Source: Variovorax sp. CF079
GTDB lineage: Bacteria; Pseudomonadota; Gammaproteobacteria; Burkholderiales; Burkholderiaceae_C
DNA length: 64,000 bases
Assembly (NCBI RefSeq): GCF_900101545.1
Contig: NZ_FMZU01000015.1
Span: forward strand, 1-64,000
Direction: 5' to 3'
Part shown: piece by piece, positions 35,044 through 43,429 of the stretch
How positions within the stretch are numbered: the first letter of the stretch is position 1
Layout of the letters: the number at the start of each line of letters is the position of its first letter
Position numbers and translations under genes: made by a program
The notes under the pieces: generated by a model
What the model saw: the letters and a program-made list of their open reading frames with translations, nothing else
What the model was told of the DNA's origin: nothing
Database searches by the model: none

Positions 35044-35718
35044 TCAGGCAAGCGATGAGAGCCGTTCCTTGACGATCATCGAGCCGTCGGGCTGCGTCTG
35101 GACGAAGCCGCGCTCCTCGAGGTCCTTCATGACCCGGCTCACCATCTCGCGCGAAGCGCCGACCATCTTGGCCAGATCCTGGCGCGAGATCTTGTCGCGC
35201 ACCTTGAGATTGCCGGCGCCGTCGTCGACCGCGAACTCGAGCAGCGAGCGGGCCACGCGGCCATAGACGTCCATCAGCGCCAACGATTCGATCTTGCGAT
35301 CCGCGTGGCGCAGCCGCGCAACGAGGCCCCGCATGATGTTGTAGGACATCGATGAGTTCTCGGGCAGGCAACGCGCAAAGGCTTCGCGCCCGAGCATCAG
35401 CACGTCGGTCTGGACCTCGGTGCGCACGGTGGCGGAGTGCGGCTCGTCGTCGATCATGCTCATCTCGCCGATGTAGTCGCCGGGATGCAGCGTCGCGAGG
35501 ATGACTTCGCGGCCGCGGCTGTCCGTGCTCATGACCCGGGCCCGGCCGGTCAGGATGATGTAGAGCGCGTCCGACTTCTTCCCTTGTTCGACCACTGCCT
35601 CGGCGCGCTTGAAGCGCTTCTTGATGATCGCATCGGCGATGCTCGCAGACTGTGTTGGCGTCAACGCAGCGAACAGTGGCACGCGGCGGAGCAATTCAAG
35701 ATTGGACAGCATCGACAT
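35044..35718 (-). CDS. Crp/Fnr-family transcriptional regulator
   Basis: A 224-residue regulator with an N-terminal cyclic-nucleotide-type beta roll (RVPLFAALTPTQ through LHPGDYIGEMSMIDDEPHSA) and a C-terminal winged HTH (SRQDLAKMVGASREMVSRVM). The Fnr N-terminal Cys cluster is absent, so oxygen sensing through Fe-S is not expected. The phosphate-binding residues of true Crp are only partly kept. It lies divergently from trxB (164-base gap) and upstream of ftsK, the position Lrp occupies in E. coli. Its promoter and that of trxB must share the gap 35719-35882. Confidence 0.9.
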   Translation of the reverse strand: MSMLSNLELLRRVPLFAALTPTQSASIADAIIKKRFKRAEAVVEQGKKSDALYIILTGRARVMSTDSRGREVILATLHPGDYIGEMSMIDDEPHSATVRTEVQTDVLMLGREAFARCLPENSSMSYNIMRGLVARLRHADRKIESLALMDVYGRVARSLLEFAVDDGAGNLKVRDKISRQDLAKMVGASREMVSRVMKDLEERGFVQTQPDGSMIVKERLSSLA

Positions 35719-35882
35719 TCATCAATCCCCGGATTACCGCGCGATCGACAAGCCCATGCATTAATACAATCGCACGCATTGAAAACACCCCACGCCCGGT
35801 CTTGAACCGAACGGTGATACTCCATATCTATCACCCTGAAAATGTACACGCTGATGCAGCGTCAATCCTAGGTTTTCTACTC

Positions 35883-36845
35883 ATGTCGTCCTCCCCACGC
35901 CACGCGAAGGTTCTTATTCTGGGCTCCGGCCCGGCCGGTTATACCGCCGCCGTCTATGCGGCCCGCGCCAACCTCCAACCCATGTTGATCACCGGCATCG
36001 CCCAGGGCGGCCAGCTCATGACGACCACCGACGTCGACAACTGGCCGGCCGATGTGCATGGCGTACAGGGCCCTGACCTCATGCAGCGCTTCCTGGAGCA
36101 CGCCGAACGCTTCAAGACGGAGATCGTGTTCGATCACATCAACAAGGTCGACCTGAGCAAGCGCCCCTTCGCCCTGACCGGCGACAGCGGCACCTACACC
36201 TGCGATGCGCTCGTGATCGCCACCGGCGCTTCGGCCAAGTACCTCGGGCTCGACTCCGAACAGCACTTCATGGGCCGCGGCGTCTCGGGCTGCGCGACCT
36301 GCGACGGCTTCTTCTACCGCGACCAGGAAGTCTGCGTGGTCGGCGGCGGCAATACCGCGGTCGAAGAGGCGCTCTATCTCTCGAACATCGCCAAGAAGGT
36401 GACGCTGGTGCATCGCCGCGACAAGTTCCGCGCCGAGCCGATCCTGATCGACAAGCTCCACGAAAAGGCCGCCGAAGGGAAGATCGAGCTCAGGGTGCAC
36501 AACACGCTGGACGAGGTGCTGGGCGACGACACGGGCGTGACCGGCATCCGCCTCAAGAACACCCAGACCGGCGCGACCGAGCAGATCGATCTCAAGGGCT
36601 GCTTCATCGCCATCGGCCACCACCCGAACACCGACATCTTTCAGGGCCAGGTCGAGATGAAGGACGGCTACATCCTCACCCGCTCGGGCCTTCAGGGCTT
36701 TGCGACCATGACCAGCGTTCCGGGCGTTTTCGCGGCCGGCGACGTGCAGGACCACGTCTACCGCCAGGCCATCACCAGTGCGGGCACCGGCTGCATGGCG
36801 GCGCTCGATGCCCAGCGTTTCCTGGAGCAGGACGGCACGCTTTGA
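35883..36845 (+). CDS. trxB: thioredoxin reductase
   Basis: Reduces thioredoxin with NADPH through FAD. The 320-residue protein has LGSGPAGYTAAVYAARANL (FAD-binding), redox-active CATC in SGCATCDGFF near residue 140, NADPH-binding GGGNTAVEEAL and FAD-binding FAAGDVQDHVYRQ. The open frame extends 231 bases upstream, but the ATG at 35883 gives the standard N-terminus. No clear Shine-Dalgarno precedes it. Confidence 0.96.
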   Translation: MSSSPRHAKVLILGSGPAGYTAAVYAARANLQPMLITGIAQGGQLMTTTDVDNWPADVHGVQGPDLMQRFLEHAERFKTEIVFDHINKVDLSKRPFALTGDSGTYTCDALVIATGASAKYLGLDSEQHFMGRGVSGCATCDGFFYRDQEVCVVGGGNTAVEEALYLSNIAKKVTLVHRRDKFRAEPILIDKLHEKAAEGKIELRVHNTLDEVLGDDTGVTGIRLKNTQTGATEQIDLKGCFIAIGHHPNTDIFQGQVEMKDGYILTRSGLQGFATMTSVPGVFAAGDVQDHVYRQAITSAGTGCMAALDAQRFLEQDGTL

Positions 36846-36868
36846 ACAACTCATAGAGCGGATGAGGC

Positions 36869-36874
36869 TATAAT
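36869..36874 (+). promoter_or_regulatory. -10 box for rpmB-rpmG
   Basis: A perfect TATAAT lies 24 bases past the trxB stop and 152 bases before the rpmB start. No good -35 at 17-bp spacing was found (a TTGAAC at 36842-36847 is 21 bases away). The predicted leader of about 145 bases holds the 12-base palindrome GCCGAATTCGGC (36885-36896). Confidence 0.6.
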
Positions 36875-37025
36875 CTCAGGCTTTGCCGAATTCGGCCCTT
36901 GTTCTCGAGGGCCCGGAACTCACGGCAAGCCGGGGTACCGCCACCCGTTTCTGGCGAGGTCAAGCTGCAACCCACCCCGCAATCACCTTGCGCACGGTGC
37001 CAGCTGTTCAAGAAAGAGTGTCCAC

Positions 37026-37259
37026 ATGGCACGCGTATGCGATGTAACGGGCAAAGGCCCGATGGTCGGAAACAACGTTTCCCACGCCAACAACAAAACC
37101 AAGCGCCGGTTCCTGCCGAACCTGCAATACCGCCGTTTCTGGGTCGAGACCGAAAATCGCTGGGTGCGCCTGCGTGTTTCGAGCGCCGCTTTGCGCCTGA
37201 TCGACAAGAACGGCATCGACGCCGTGCTCGCAGACCTGCGTGCACGCGGCCAAGCTTAA
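37026..37259 (+). CDS. rpmB: 50S ribosomal protein L28
   Basis: A 77-residue L28 with the family start MARVCDVTGKGPMVGNNVSH and the RFLPNLQYRRFWV segment. Structural protein of the large subunit. rpmG follows after 11 bases in the standard rpmB-rpmG operon. The message probably begins at the perfect -10 box near 36870 and ends at the hairpin at 37462-37492. Confidence 0.97.
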   Translation: MARVCDVTGKGPMVGNNVSHANNKTKRRFLPNLQYRRFWVETENRWVRLRVSSAALRLIDKNGIDAVLADLRARGQA

Positions 37260-37270
37260 GGAGCTGAACC

Positions 37271-37444
37271 ATGGCAACGAGCAAAGGCGGACGCGAAAAG
37301 ATCAAGCTGGAATCCACCGCGGGTACCGGCCATTTCTACACGACCAGCAAGAACAAGAAGACGATGCCCGAAAAGATGTCGATCATGAAGTTCGACCCGA
37401 AGGCGCGCAAGCACGTCGAGTACAAGGAAATCAAGCTGAAGTAA
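37271..37444 (+). CDS. rpmG: 50S ribosomal protein L33
   Basis: A 57-residue L33 reading MATSKGGREKIKLESTAGTG at the N-terminus and ending in KFDPKARKHVEYKEIKLK. It lacks the Cys pairs of the zinc-binding form, so it is the zinc-independent type. A GGAG lies 7 bases upstream of the ATG. Last gene of the L28-L33 operon. Confidence 0.96.
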   Translation: MATSKGGREKIKLESTAGTGHFYTTSKNKKTMPEKMSIMKFDPKARKHVEYKEIKLK

Positions 37445-37461
37445 TTCGGCTGGCTTCAAAC

Positions 37462-37492
37462 AAAAAACCCGCTGCGATCCAGCGGGTTTTTT
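37462..37492 (+). terminator. intrinsic terminator of rpmB-rpmG
   Basis: A 13-base arm (six A, then CCCGCTG) pairs with CAGCGGG plus six T around the loop CGATC. It is A/T-flanked on both sides and may also work on the minus strand. Confidence 0.9.
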
Positions 37493-37504
37493 GTTGCCCA
37501 AGAA

Positions 37505-37528
37505 AAAGCCGGCCCGCAGGCCGGCTTT
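37505..37528 (-). terminator. second terminator, between rpmG and the desaturase gene
   Basis: AAAGCCGGCC (37505-37514) pairs with GGCCGGCTTT (37519-37528) around CGCA. On the minus strand it is followed by T-rich sequence and lies 24 bases past the desaturase stop, so it should end that convergent message. With the hairpin before it the two messages are well separated. Confidence 0.8.
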
Positions 37529-37551
37529 GGATCGAGGCAAAAGGTTGCCCG

Positions 37552-38766
37552 TCAGGCGCGCGCCGCGCGCAGGCGGGTGGAGAACTCACGCAACCCTGCG
37601 ATGCCGCTGGCTTCGGCACGGTGGCACCAGGCAGCCAGATCGGCGGCCAGTTGCTCGCGCGACTGCGAGGTGTTGAGCCACAGCTGGCGAAGTTCTTCGC
37701 GCATCGTCACCATCTTGTCGAGCACCGGGTGCGCAGCACGTGCCTGCACCAGGTTTGAACGGGCTGCAGCGGGCACCTTGTCGTCGTCGCGGTGCAACCA
37801 ACGCTTGGCGGCCTTCAGCACCGACAGATCGGCACCCTTGGCCTTCAGCGACGCCAGCTCTGCCTTGGTGGCACGGCGCATTTCGCGCGCATAGCCGGCC
37901 ATCACTTCGTAACGATTGGCGATGACAGCCTCGAGGGTCTTCTGGTCGGCCACCGGCTGGATGTCGCCCAGCTGCATCTTCGGCGGCACCTTCTTGACCT
38001 TGGCCCAGCCGAGCTTCTGCATCAAGCGGATGTAGACCCAGCCGATGTCGAACTCGTACTTCTTGACGGAGAACTTCGCCGAGGTCGGGTACGTGTGATG
38101 GTTGTTGTGCAATTCTTCGCCACCAATGATCAGGCCCCAGGGCATGATGTTGCGGCTGGCGTCGGGCGCCTCGAAGTTGCGGTAGCCCCAGTAGTGGCCG
38201 ATGCCGTTGATCACGCCGGCCGCCGTGATCGGGATCCAGAGCATCTGGACCGCCCACACGGCCATCCCGAGCGTGCCGAAGAGCGCCAGGTTGAGCACCA
38301 GCATCAGGCCCACGCCCTGCCAGCTGTAGCGCGAATAGAGGTTGCGCTCGAGCCAGTCGTCCGGCGTGCCATGGCCGTAGCGCTCCATCGTTTCCTTGTT
38401 CTTCGACTCGGCGCGATAGAGCTCGGCGCCGCGCCACAGCACTTCGTCGATGCCCCGGACCTGCGGGCTGTGCGGGTCTTCTTCGGTTTCGCACTTGGCG
38501 TGGTGCTTGCGGTGGATCGCCACCCACTCCTTGGTCACCATGCCGGTGCCCAGCCAGAGCCAGAAACGGAAGAAATGCGAAGGAATCGGGCCCAGATCCA
38601 TGGCCCGGTGCGTCTGCGTGCGGTGCAGGAAGATCGTGACCGCGGCGATCGTGATGTGCGTGGTGAACAGCGTGTACAGCACGACTTGCCACCACGCGAG
38701 ATCCCACAAGCCGTGTCCGAGCCATTCGATGGCCGCGCTCAGAACGGCAGAGTCAGGAAGCAACAT
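37552..38766 (-). CDS. acyl-CoA delta-9-type fatty-acid desaturase
   Basis: A 404-residue integral-membrane di-iron desaturase that should introduce a cis double bond into saturated acyl chains. The three histidine boxes are HRTQTHR near 48, HRKHH near 86 and HNNHH near 223, with membrane pairs between them. The C-terminal 140 residues form a soluble helical tail (ATKAELASLKAKGADL) not part of the core fold. Homologues in Burkholderiales adjust membrane fluidity. Transcribed after rsmB, with a 131-base gap that could hold its own promoter. Confidence 0.92.
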   Translation of the reverse strand: MLLPDSAVLSAAIEWLGHGLWDLAWWQVVLYTLFTTHITIAAVTIFLHRTQTHRAMDLGPIPSHFFRFWLWLGTGMVTKEWVAIHRKHHAKCETEEDPHSPQVRGIDEVLWRGAELYRAESKNKETMERYGHGTPDDWLERNLYSRYSWQGVGLMLVLNLALFGTLGMAVWAVQMLWIPITAAGVINGIGHYWGYRNFEAPDASRNIMPWGLIIGGEELHNNHHTYPTSAKFSVKKYEFDIGWVYIRLMQKLGWAKVKKVPPKMQLGDIQPVADQKTLEAVIANRYEVMAGYAREMRRATKAELASLKAKGADLSVLKAAKRWLHRDDDKVPAAARSNLVQARAAHPVLDKMVTMREELRQLWLNTSQSREQLAADLAAWCHRAEASGIAGLREFSTRLRAARA

Positions 38767-38897
38767 TGAGTTCGGTACTCCATGGCCGCACGAAGGTGCA
38801 GCCTTCAGGTAACCTGTGATTTTAAGGCTTCGGCCCCGAAAAGGGGGCTAAATCCTCGATCGAGCGCAAGTTATCGCTCTTCTTTGGGTCTTCTTGC

Positions 38898-40169
38898 CTA
38901 CTTCCGGCTCCAGACCGCGGCAAAGAAACCATCGGTGGCATGACGGTGCGGCCAGAGGCGCAGATAGCGCTTGCCGCCTTCGCCGCCGGCACCGAGGCCT
39001 TCGGCGCCCGCGACCTTCAGGCCACTCAGCACTTCCACGGCGTCCTGCGGCTCGAAATCCGGGTTGGCGGCGCCAAAGGCCTCGGCGATGGCCTCGTTTT
39101 CCTCCGGCAGCACGCTGCAGGTGGCGTAGACAAGGCGGCCGCCCGATTTCACGAGCCGCGCGGCGCTCTGAAGAATCGCCGTCTGCTTCGCTGTCAATTC
39201 CTCGACCGACTTCGGCGACTGCCGCCACTTGAGGTCCGGATTGCGCCGCAGCGTGCCCAGGCCCGAGCATGGCGCATCGACCAGCACCCGGTCGATCTTG
39301 CCGGCCAGGCGCTTGATGCGCTCGTCGCGCTCGTGGGCGATGGCGGCGGGATGCACGTTCGAGAGCTTGCTGCGCGCTAGGCGCGGCTTGAGCGCATCGA
39401 GCCGGTGCGCCGAGGTGTCGAAGGCGTAGAGCCGGCCGGTGTTGCGCATCGTGGCCCCGATGGCAAGCGTCTTGCCGCCCGCGCCGGCGCAGAAGTCCAC
39501 CACCATTTCGCCGCGCTTGGCATCGAGCAGCAGCGCCAGCAGCTGCGAGCCCTCGTCCTGCACCTCGACCGCGCCGCGCGCGAAAGCATCGAGCTTCGCG
39601 AGCGCGGGCTTGCCGTCGATGCGCAGGCCCCAGGGCGAGAACGGCGTCGCGACCGCCTTGATGGCGGCCAGCGCAAGCTCTTTCTGCACATCGGGCCGCT
39701 TGTCGGTGAGCGCATTGACCCGCAGGTCGAGCGGCGCGGGCTGCTGCAGGCTTTCCACCAACGGCCAGAATCCGTCGCCCAGCTGTGCCTTGAGTGGCGC
39801 CACCAGCCATTCGGGCAGGTTGTGGCGATGGCGCTCCAGCAGGTCGTCGGGTTTGACGGCGTCGCAGTTGTCGAGCCAGCGCTTTTCGACATCGCTGAGC
39901 GCGCTCTTCAGGAAATCGCGCGGACCGTGAAATCCGAGGATGGCCATGCGCCGTTCCTTCGGCCCGCTGCCGGAGGGCGACAGATGATCGAAGAGGAGCT
40001 TCTTGCGCAACACGGTGTAGACCGTCTCGGCCAGCGTGGCGCGCTCGCGCGGTCCGAACTCGCGGTGCTCACGGAAGAAGCGGGAAACGACCTGGTCGGC
40101 AGGGTGATCGAATTTCAGGACGAGGCCGACCAGATCGGCGCAGGCCTCGAGAAGGGCTTTGGGGTGCAT
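38898..40169 (-). CDS. rsmB: 16S rRNA (cytosine-5) methyltransferase, RsmB/NOL1 family
   Basis: A 423-residue RNA m5C methyltransferase. The SAM-binding motif is VDFCAGAGGKTLAIG near 240; motif IV DAPCSGLGTLRRNPDLKW and motif VI YATCSVLPEENEAIA supply the two active-site cysteines. The N-terminal 130 residues are a NusB-like or RNA-binding region, shorter than in E. coli RsmB, so the exact rRNA target could differ. The ATG at 40169 was chosen as the first near the core; it follows the M48 protease gene by 11 bases. Confidence 0.85.
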   Translation of the reverse strand: MHPKALLEACADLVGLVLKFDHPADQVVSRFFREHREFGPRERATLAETVYTVLRKKLLFDHLSPSGSGPKERRMAILGFHGPRDFLKSALSDVEKRWLDNCDAVKPDDLLERHRHNLPEWLVAPLKAQLGDGFWPLVESLQQPAPLDLRVNALTDKRPDVQKELALAAIKAVATPFSPWGLRIDGKPALAKLDAFARGAVEVQDEGSQLLALLLDAKRGEMVVDFCAGAGGKTLAIGATMRNTGRLYAFDTSAHRLDALKPRLARSKLSNVHPAAIAHERDERIKRLAGKIDRVLVDAPCSGLGTLRRNPDLKWRQSPKSVEELTAKQTAILQSAARLVKSGGRLVYATCSVLPEENEAIAEAFGAANPDFEPQDAVEVLSGLKVAGAEGLGAGGEGGKRYLRLWPHRHATDGFFAAVWSRK

Positions 40170-40180
40170 GCCCCATTGTC

Positions 40181-42037
40181 TCAGCCGGCCGTGCGCGTCC
40201 AGACCGGCCCGAAGGCCTGACGCTCGATTTCCGCGAGGGTGGGCGAATGCCCGGCCCACAGCACCAGCGCGGCGCCGGGCAGGCTCAAGGTCTGCTCGAG
40301 CTGGCGGCACAGGTTCCAGCGCTCCTCGTCGGGCAGCCCCGGCAGTTCGACGAATACGACGTAGGCGCGGCGCCATGGGAATTCGCGCAAGTTTTTGCGT
40401 ACCAGCCAGGCCCGCGAGATCGGGCTGCAACGGACCAGGTCGGCTCTCAACTCGCCGAGCTCGAACTCGCTCAGGTCATGGCGCGCGATCTGGCTGAAGA
40501 AGGGCGTACTGGTGATCTCCTCCCAGGCGCGCTGCTCGGCCGCCTCGGCCGCCTTGGCCCGCTCGCGCCACAGTTTGAGCGCGGGCTCGTCGTGCGGCCC
40601 GGCATCGGGATCCTCGAGCAGCGCGACGGCGGTCTTGGCGGCCCACCAGCGGCTCGCGGTGCTCGACGCGTGGAGCCGCTCCAGCACGGCAAGGCGCGCA
40701 GCCCGATCCTTGGGCGGGAGCGTCTGCGCCAGGCCGCGCAGCGCGCCCGGGTGGTCCGCCGTGATCTGCAACGCGCGTTCGTAGCGGCCGCGCACATCGG
40801 CGACTGCATTGATACGGCGCTCGCAATCGGCCCACTCGACCATCTCGTCGGCGTTGTTGCGTCCGGCGCTGCCGGCCAGCGCGGCGACGCGTTCCCGCAC
40901 GCGTGCGAGGTAGGCGTGATGCTGCTTCCAGTCGCTCGCATGCGTGCGGCGCCATTCCCCATCGAAGTACGCGATCCATTTCGCCTTGTCGGCCAGCAAT
41001 TCGAGCGCCGACTTCGTCGACCAGACCGGCAGCGCGGCCTTCTCATCGAGCGCTTCGAGCCGGTCGCGCAGCACCGGATGGGTGTCGTCGACATCGCTCA
41101 CACGCCGCAGCGCGCTGCGCAGCGCCTCGCGCGCCAGATCGGGAGCGACGGGCGCGCAGAGCTGGGCTTCCATCGCGGAGAAGGGCCCGGCCGGCAACGG
41201 CTCCTGGGCAGCGCGCGCCCAGTGCCCGGCCCAGAAGGCATCCGCATACCAGGTGCTCTTGACGGCGATCTCGGTCAATGCCGCACCGGCCACGCCGGGC
41301 CCGAGCAGGCGGGCCGAGACACGGTCGGCTTCGTACTCGTCCTGCCGCGCCAGCGCAAAGGTCTTGGCGGCGAAGCGCGGGAAGTACCAGCGAAAAAAGG
41401 CCTGCGAGGCCAGCGCCATCACGCCCTCGTCGTTCTGCAGGCTGGCATCGAGCTTGAGCCAGGACAAGCGCGTGCGGTAGATCCAGGCGCTCAGCTTGCC
41501 GTGGTTCCCGCGCAGGTGGCCGTACTCGTGCGCCAGCACCGACAGCAGGCGCCGCTTGTCCAGCGCCATCAGGAGCGGCAATCCGACGCTCAGGTAGTTG
41601 ACCGCACCCCCGAAGAGACCGAAGCGCGGCAGCTGGCGGATGCTGGCGTTGAACTCGCTGTCGAGGTAGACGTGATGGACCGGCGGGCCATCGATCTTCT
41701 GTCGGATGCGGTCGAGTGCCTCGAAAAGCGCCGGCGCATCCTCGCGCGCAAGCTGCACGCCCTCGGGCTCGTCGAAGCGCACCCACAGCGCACGCAGCGT
41801 GGCCCACAGCAGGCCCAGCGCGAAGAGCAGAAGCCAGCCGCGCGTGAAATTGAAGCGCCCCTGCCCCATCGACGCAACGACCCAGGCGATGATGCCGACC
41901 GCGAGCGCCAGGCATGCAATCACCCACAGATAGCCCAGTGCGGCGAAAGCAGCGACGCCGCGCCGGTAGCCGTTGCTGTCGTCCGCGCTGGCATGCTCGC
42001 TCAATCGGACCAGATGAACAAAATCGGCTCGATCCAT
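40181..42037 (-). CDS. membrane-bound M48-family zinc metalloprotease
   Basis: A 618-residue protein with two N-terminal membrane segments (about 28-55 and 65-85) and an M48 peptidase domain. The zinc site is HEYGH in LSVLAHEYGHLRGNHGKL near 169, with the third ligand in QDEYEADRVS. The C-terminal 300 residues are soluble and helical with no recognised domain. Related to HtpX/BepA-like proteases of membrane quality control; the substrate is unknown. It precedes rsmB in the same message and is divergent from the DUF1653 gene (26-base gap). Confidence 0.85.
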   Translation of the reverse strand: MDRADFVHLVRLSEHASADDSNGYRRGVAAFAALGYLWVIACLALAVGIIAWVVASMGQGRFNFTRGWLLLFALGLLWATLRALWVRFDEPEGVQLAREDAPALFEALDRIRQKIDGPPVHHVYLDSEFNASIRQLPRFGLFGGAVNYLSVGLPLLMALDKRRLLSVLAHEYGHLRGNHGKLSAWIYRTRLSWLKLDASLQNDEGVMALASQAFFRWYFPRFAAKTFALARQDEYEADRVSARLLGPGVAGAALTEIAVKSTWYADAFWAGHWARAAQEPLPAGPFSAMEAQLCAPVAPDLAREALRSALRRVSDVDDTHPVLRDRLEALDEKAALPVWSTKSALELLADKAKWIAYFDGEWRRTHASDWKQHHAYLARVRERVAALAGSAGRNNADEMVEWADCERRINAVADVRGRYERALQITADHPGALRGLAQTLPPKDRAARLAVLERLHASSTASRWWAAKTAVALLEDPDAGPHDEPALKLWRERAKAAEAAEQRAWEEITSTPFFSQIARHDLSEFELGELRADLVRCSPISRAWLVRKNLREFPWRRAYVVFVELPGLPDEERWNLCRQLEQTLSLPGAALVLWAGHSPTLAEIERQAFGPVWTRTAG

Positions 42038-42063
42038 CTCGACCTTTCAATCCCTTGAGGACA

Positions 42064-42309
42064 ATGCCCAGCGTGACCGACGACGACCTTCCGCCCCTGA
42101 TCGAAACACCGCCCGGCCGCTACCGGCATTACAAGGGCGGCGAATACGAAGTGCTCGGCACCGTGCGCCACAGCGAGACGCTGGAGCCGATGACGCTGTA
42201 TCGAGCGCTCTACGGCGCGCGCGGGCTGTGGGTACGCCCGGCGGCGATGTTCGGCGAGACCGTGGAGATCGACGGCTTGCCACAGTTGCGTTTCGTCAAG
42301 CTCGGCTAG
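42064..42309 (+). CDS. DUF1653 protein
   Basis: An 81-residue protein matching the DUF1653 family: GRYRHYKGGEYEVLGTVRHS followed by YRALYGARGLWVRP and a Phe/Val-rich end. The function is unknown; the fold is a small beta barrel in known members. The ATG at 42064 is 26 bases from the divergent M48 start. Single gene, converging on the I78 lipoprotein gene 19 bases away. Confidence 0.85.
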   Translation: MPSVTDDDLPPLIETPPGRYRHYKGGEYEVLGTVRHSETLEPMTLYRALYGARGLWVRPAAMFGETVEIDGLPQLRFVKLG

Positions 42310-42328
42310 AGGAAAGCCAGAACGACCT

Positions 42329-42667
42329 TCAGCCGCAGCGCACCGCCGTCACGCGGTTGCGCGCATCGACGACGAGGTTGAGCCGGACCGCGTTGAATTC
42401 CATCGTGACCGCCTGGTTGGGCGTGAGGATGCGCACACTCTCAGCGCCGGCGCGGACGCGGGCCGCGGCCTCGAGCTGCGCCGAGGCGGGTTGGCCGATC
42501 GCGAACTTGGCGCCGTCGGCGTTGCATTGCGCTTGCGGCGCGGGCGCCGGGGCGGCAGCCACCGGTGCGGGCGCTGGCGCCGGAGCGGGCGCAGGTGCAG
42601 GAGTGGCGCAGCCGGACAACAGCGCGGCGGCAGCCAGCGCGGACAGCAACAGGTGACGGCTTCTCAC
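42329..42667 (-). CDS. I78-family peptidase-inhibitor lipoprotein
   Basis: A 112-residue lipoprotein: signal peptide RHLLLSALAAAALLSGC with a lipobox Cys, an Ala-Pro repeat linker of about 25 residues (APAPAPAPAPAPVAAAPAPA), then an inhibitor I78 domain (QCNADGAKFAIGQPASAQ to LNLVVDARNRVTAVRCG) with two Cys at its ends likely to pair. Members inhibit serine proteases of the elastase type. I use the GTG at 42667, which has GGAG 8 bases upstream; an ATG 19 codons earlier gives a poor signal peptide. Confidence 0.78.
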   Translation of the reverse strand: MRSRHLLLSALAAAALLSGCATPAPAPAPAPAPAPVAAAPAPAPQAQCNADGAKFAIGQPASAQLEAAARVRAGAESVRILTPNQAVTMEFNAVRLNLVVDARNRVTAVRCG

Positions 42668-42701
42668 AAACGATTCTCCGAGCGGGGAAAACCAGATTGT
42701 G

Positions 42702-43286
42702 TCATTTTGTTTCATCAAGCCAGTCCGCAATGGCTTGCGGGTAAACCCTATGTTCCTGCGCCAGCACACGGGCTGAAAGCGTCTCGGGCGTGTCGTCCGG
42801 CAGGACCGGTACCACCGCCTGCGCGAGGATCGGCCCATGGTCGAGCTCGACCGTCACCTGGTGCACCGTCACGCCTGCCACCCGGCAGCCCGCCTCGATC
42901 GCGCGGCGGTGAGTATGCAGCCCCGGAAAGGCCGGCAGCAGCGAAGGATGGATGTTGATCAGCCGCCCTTCATAGCGGGCCACGAAGCCCGGCGTGAGGA
43001 TGCGCATGAATCCCGCAAGCACCACCAGCGCCGGCGCATGCGCATCGACGGCATCGGCCAACGCCGCATCGAAGGCCTCGCGGGTGGCGAAGTCCTGGTG
43101 CGGGATCACCGCGGTCGCGATGCCTTGCGCCTGCGCCAAAGCGAGACCCGGCGCCCCCGCCTTGTTGCTGATGACCGCTGCGACGCGCGCACCGAAGCGC
43201 TGCGCCCAGCGCTCACGCGCGGCGGCATGCACGATGGCCGCCATGTTGGAGCCGCTGCCGGAGATCAGGATCACGATGTTCTTCAT
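42702..43286 (-). CDS. purN: phosphoribosylglycinamide formyltransferase 1
   Basis: Third step of purine synthesis: transfers formyl from 10-formyltetrahydrofolate to GAR. The 194-residue protein starts MKNIVILISGSGSNMAAIVH; catalytic residues Asn, His and Asp lie in LINIHPSLLPAFPGLHTHR and VTVHQVTVELDHGP. The I78 lipoprotein gene follows 34 bases later. Upstream lies the divergent promoter region with the acyl-CoA dehydrogenase operon. Confidence 0.95.
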   Translation of the reverse strand: MKNIVILISGSGSNMAAIVHAAARERWAQRFGARVAAVISNKAGAPGLALAQAQGIATAVIPHQDFATREAFDAALADAVDAHAPALVVLAGFMRILTPGFVARYEGRLINIHPSLLPAFPGLHTHRRAIEAGCRVAGVTVHQVTVELDHGPILAQAVVPVLPDDTPETLSARVLAQEHRVYPQAIADWLDETK

Positions 43287-43351
43287 GGGAGGCGGGATTA
43301 TCTGTGCTCGTTTCCCCCGATCCCATTTGTCGCGGCGCGGACACCGCGAAC

Positions 43352-43367
43352 TAGCACGACCGTGCTA
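43352..43367. promoter_or_regulatory. 16-bp operator-like dyad upstream of the acyl-CoA dehydrogenase operon
   Basis: TAGCACG (43352-43358) and CGTGCTA (43361-43367) are perfect inverted repeats around AC. It sits in the 143-base gap between divergent purN and the dehydrogenase genes, 63 bases before the first ATG, a likely promoter position. Size and spacing suit a TetR-type dimer, a common regulator class for fatty-acid genes, but no regulator gene is adjacent. Confidence 0.6.
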
Positions 43368-43429
43368 AAACCAATCGGTCCGACGGACGCGCCGCCTCCG
43401 CGGCGCTCGATCAACACAGCGAGGCAAGC

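Noticed and set aside
35719..35882. TTGAAC and TATCTA as a trxB promoter
   Set aside because: The -10 matches only three of six positions, and a TACAAT at 35765-35770 has its nearest -35 too close; neither pair is good enough to annotate.
36899..37267. Plus-strand frame starting at TTG that covers rpmB in another frame
   Set aside because: rpmB is certain and occupies the same bases; the alternative has no ribosome-binding site or family match.
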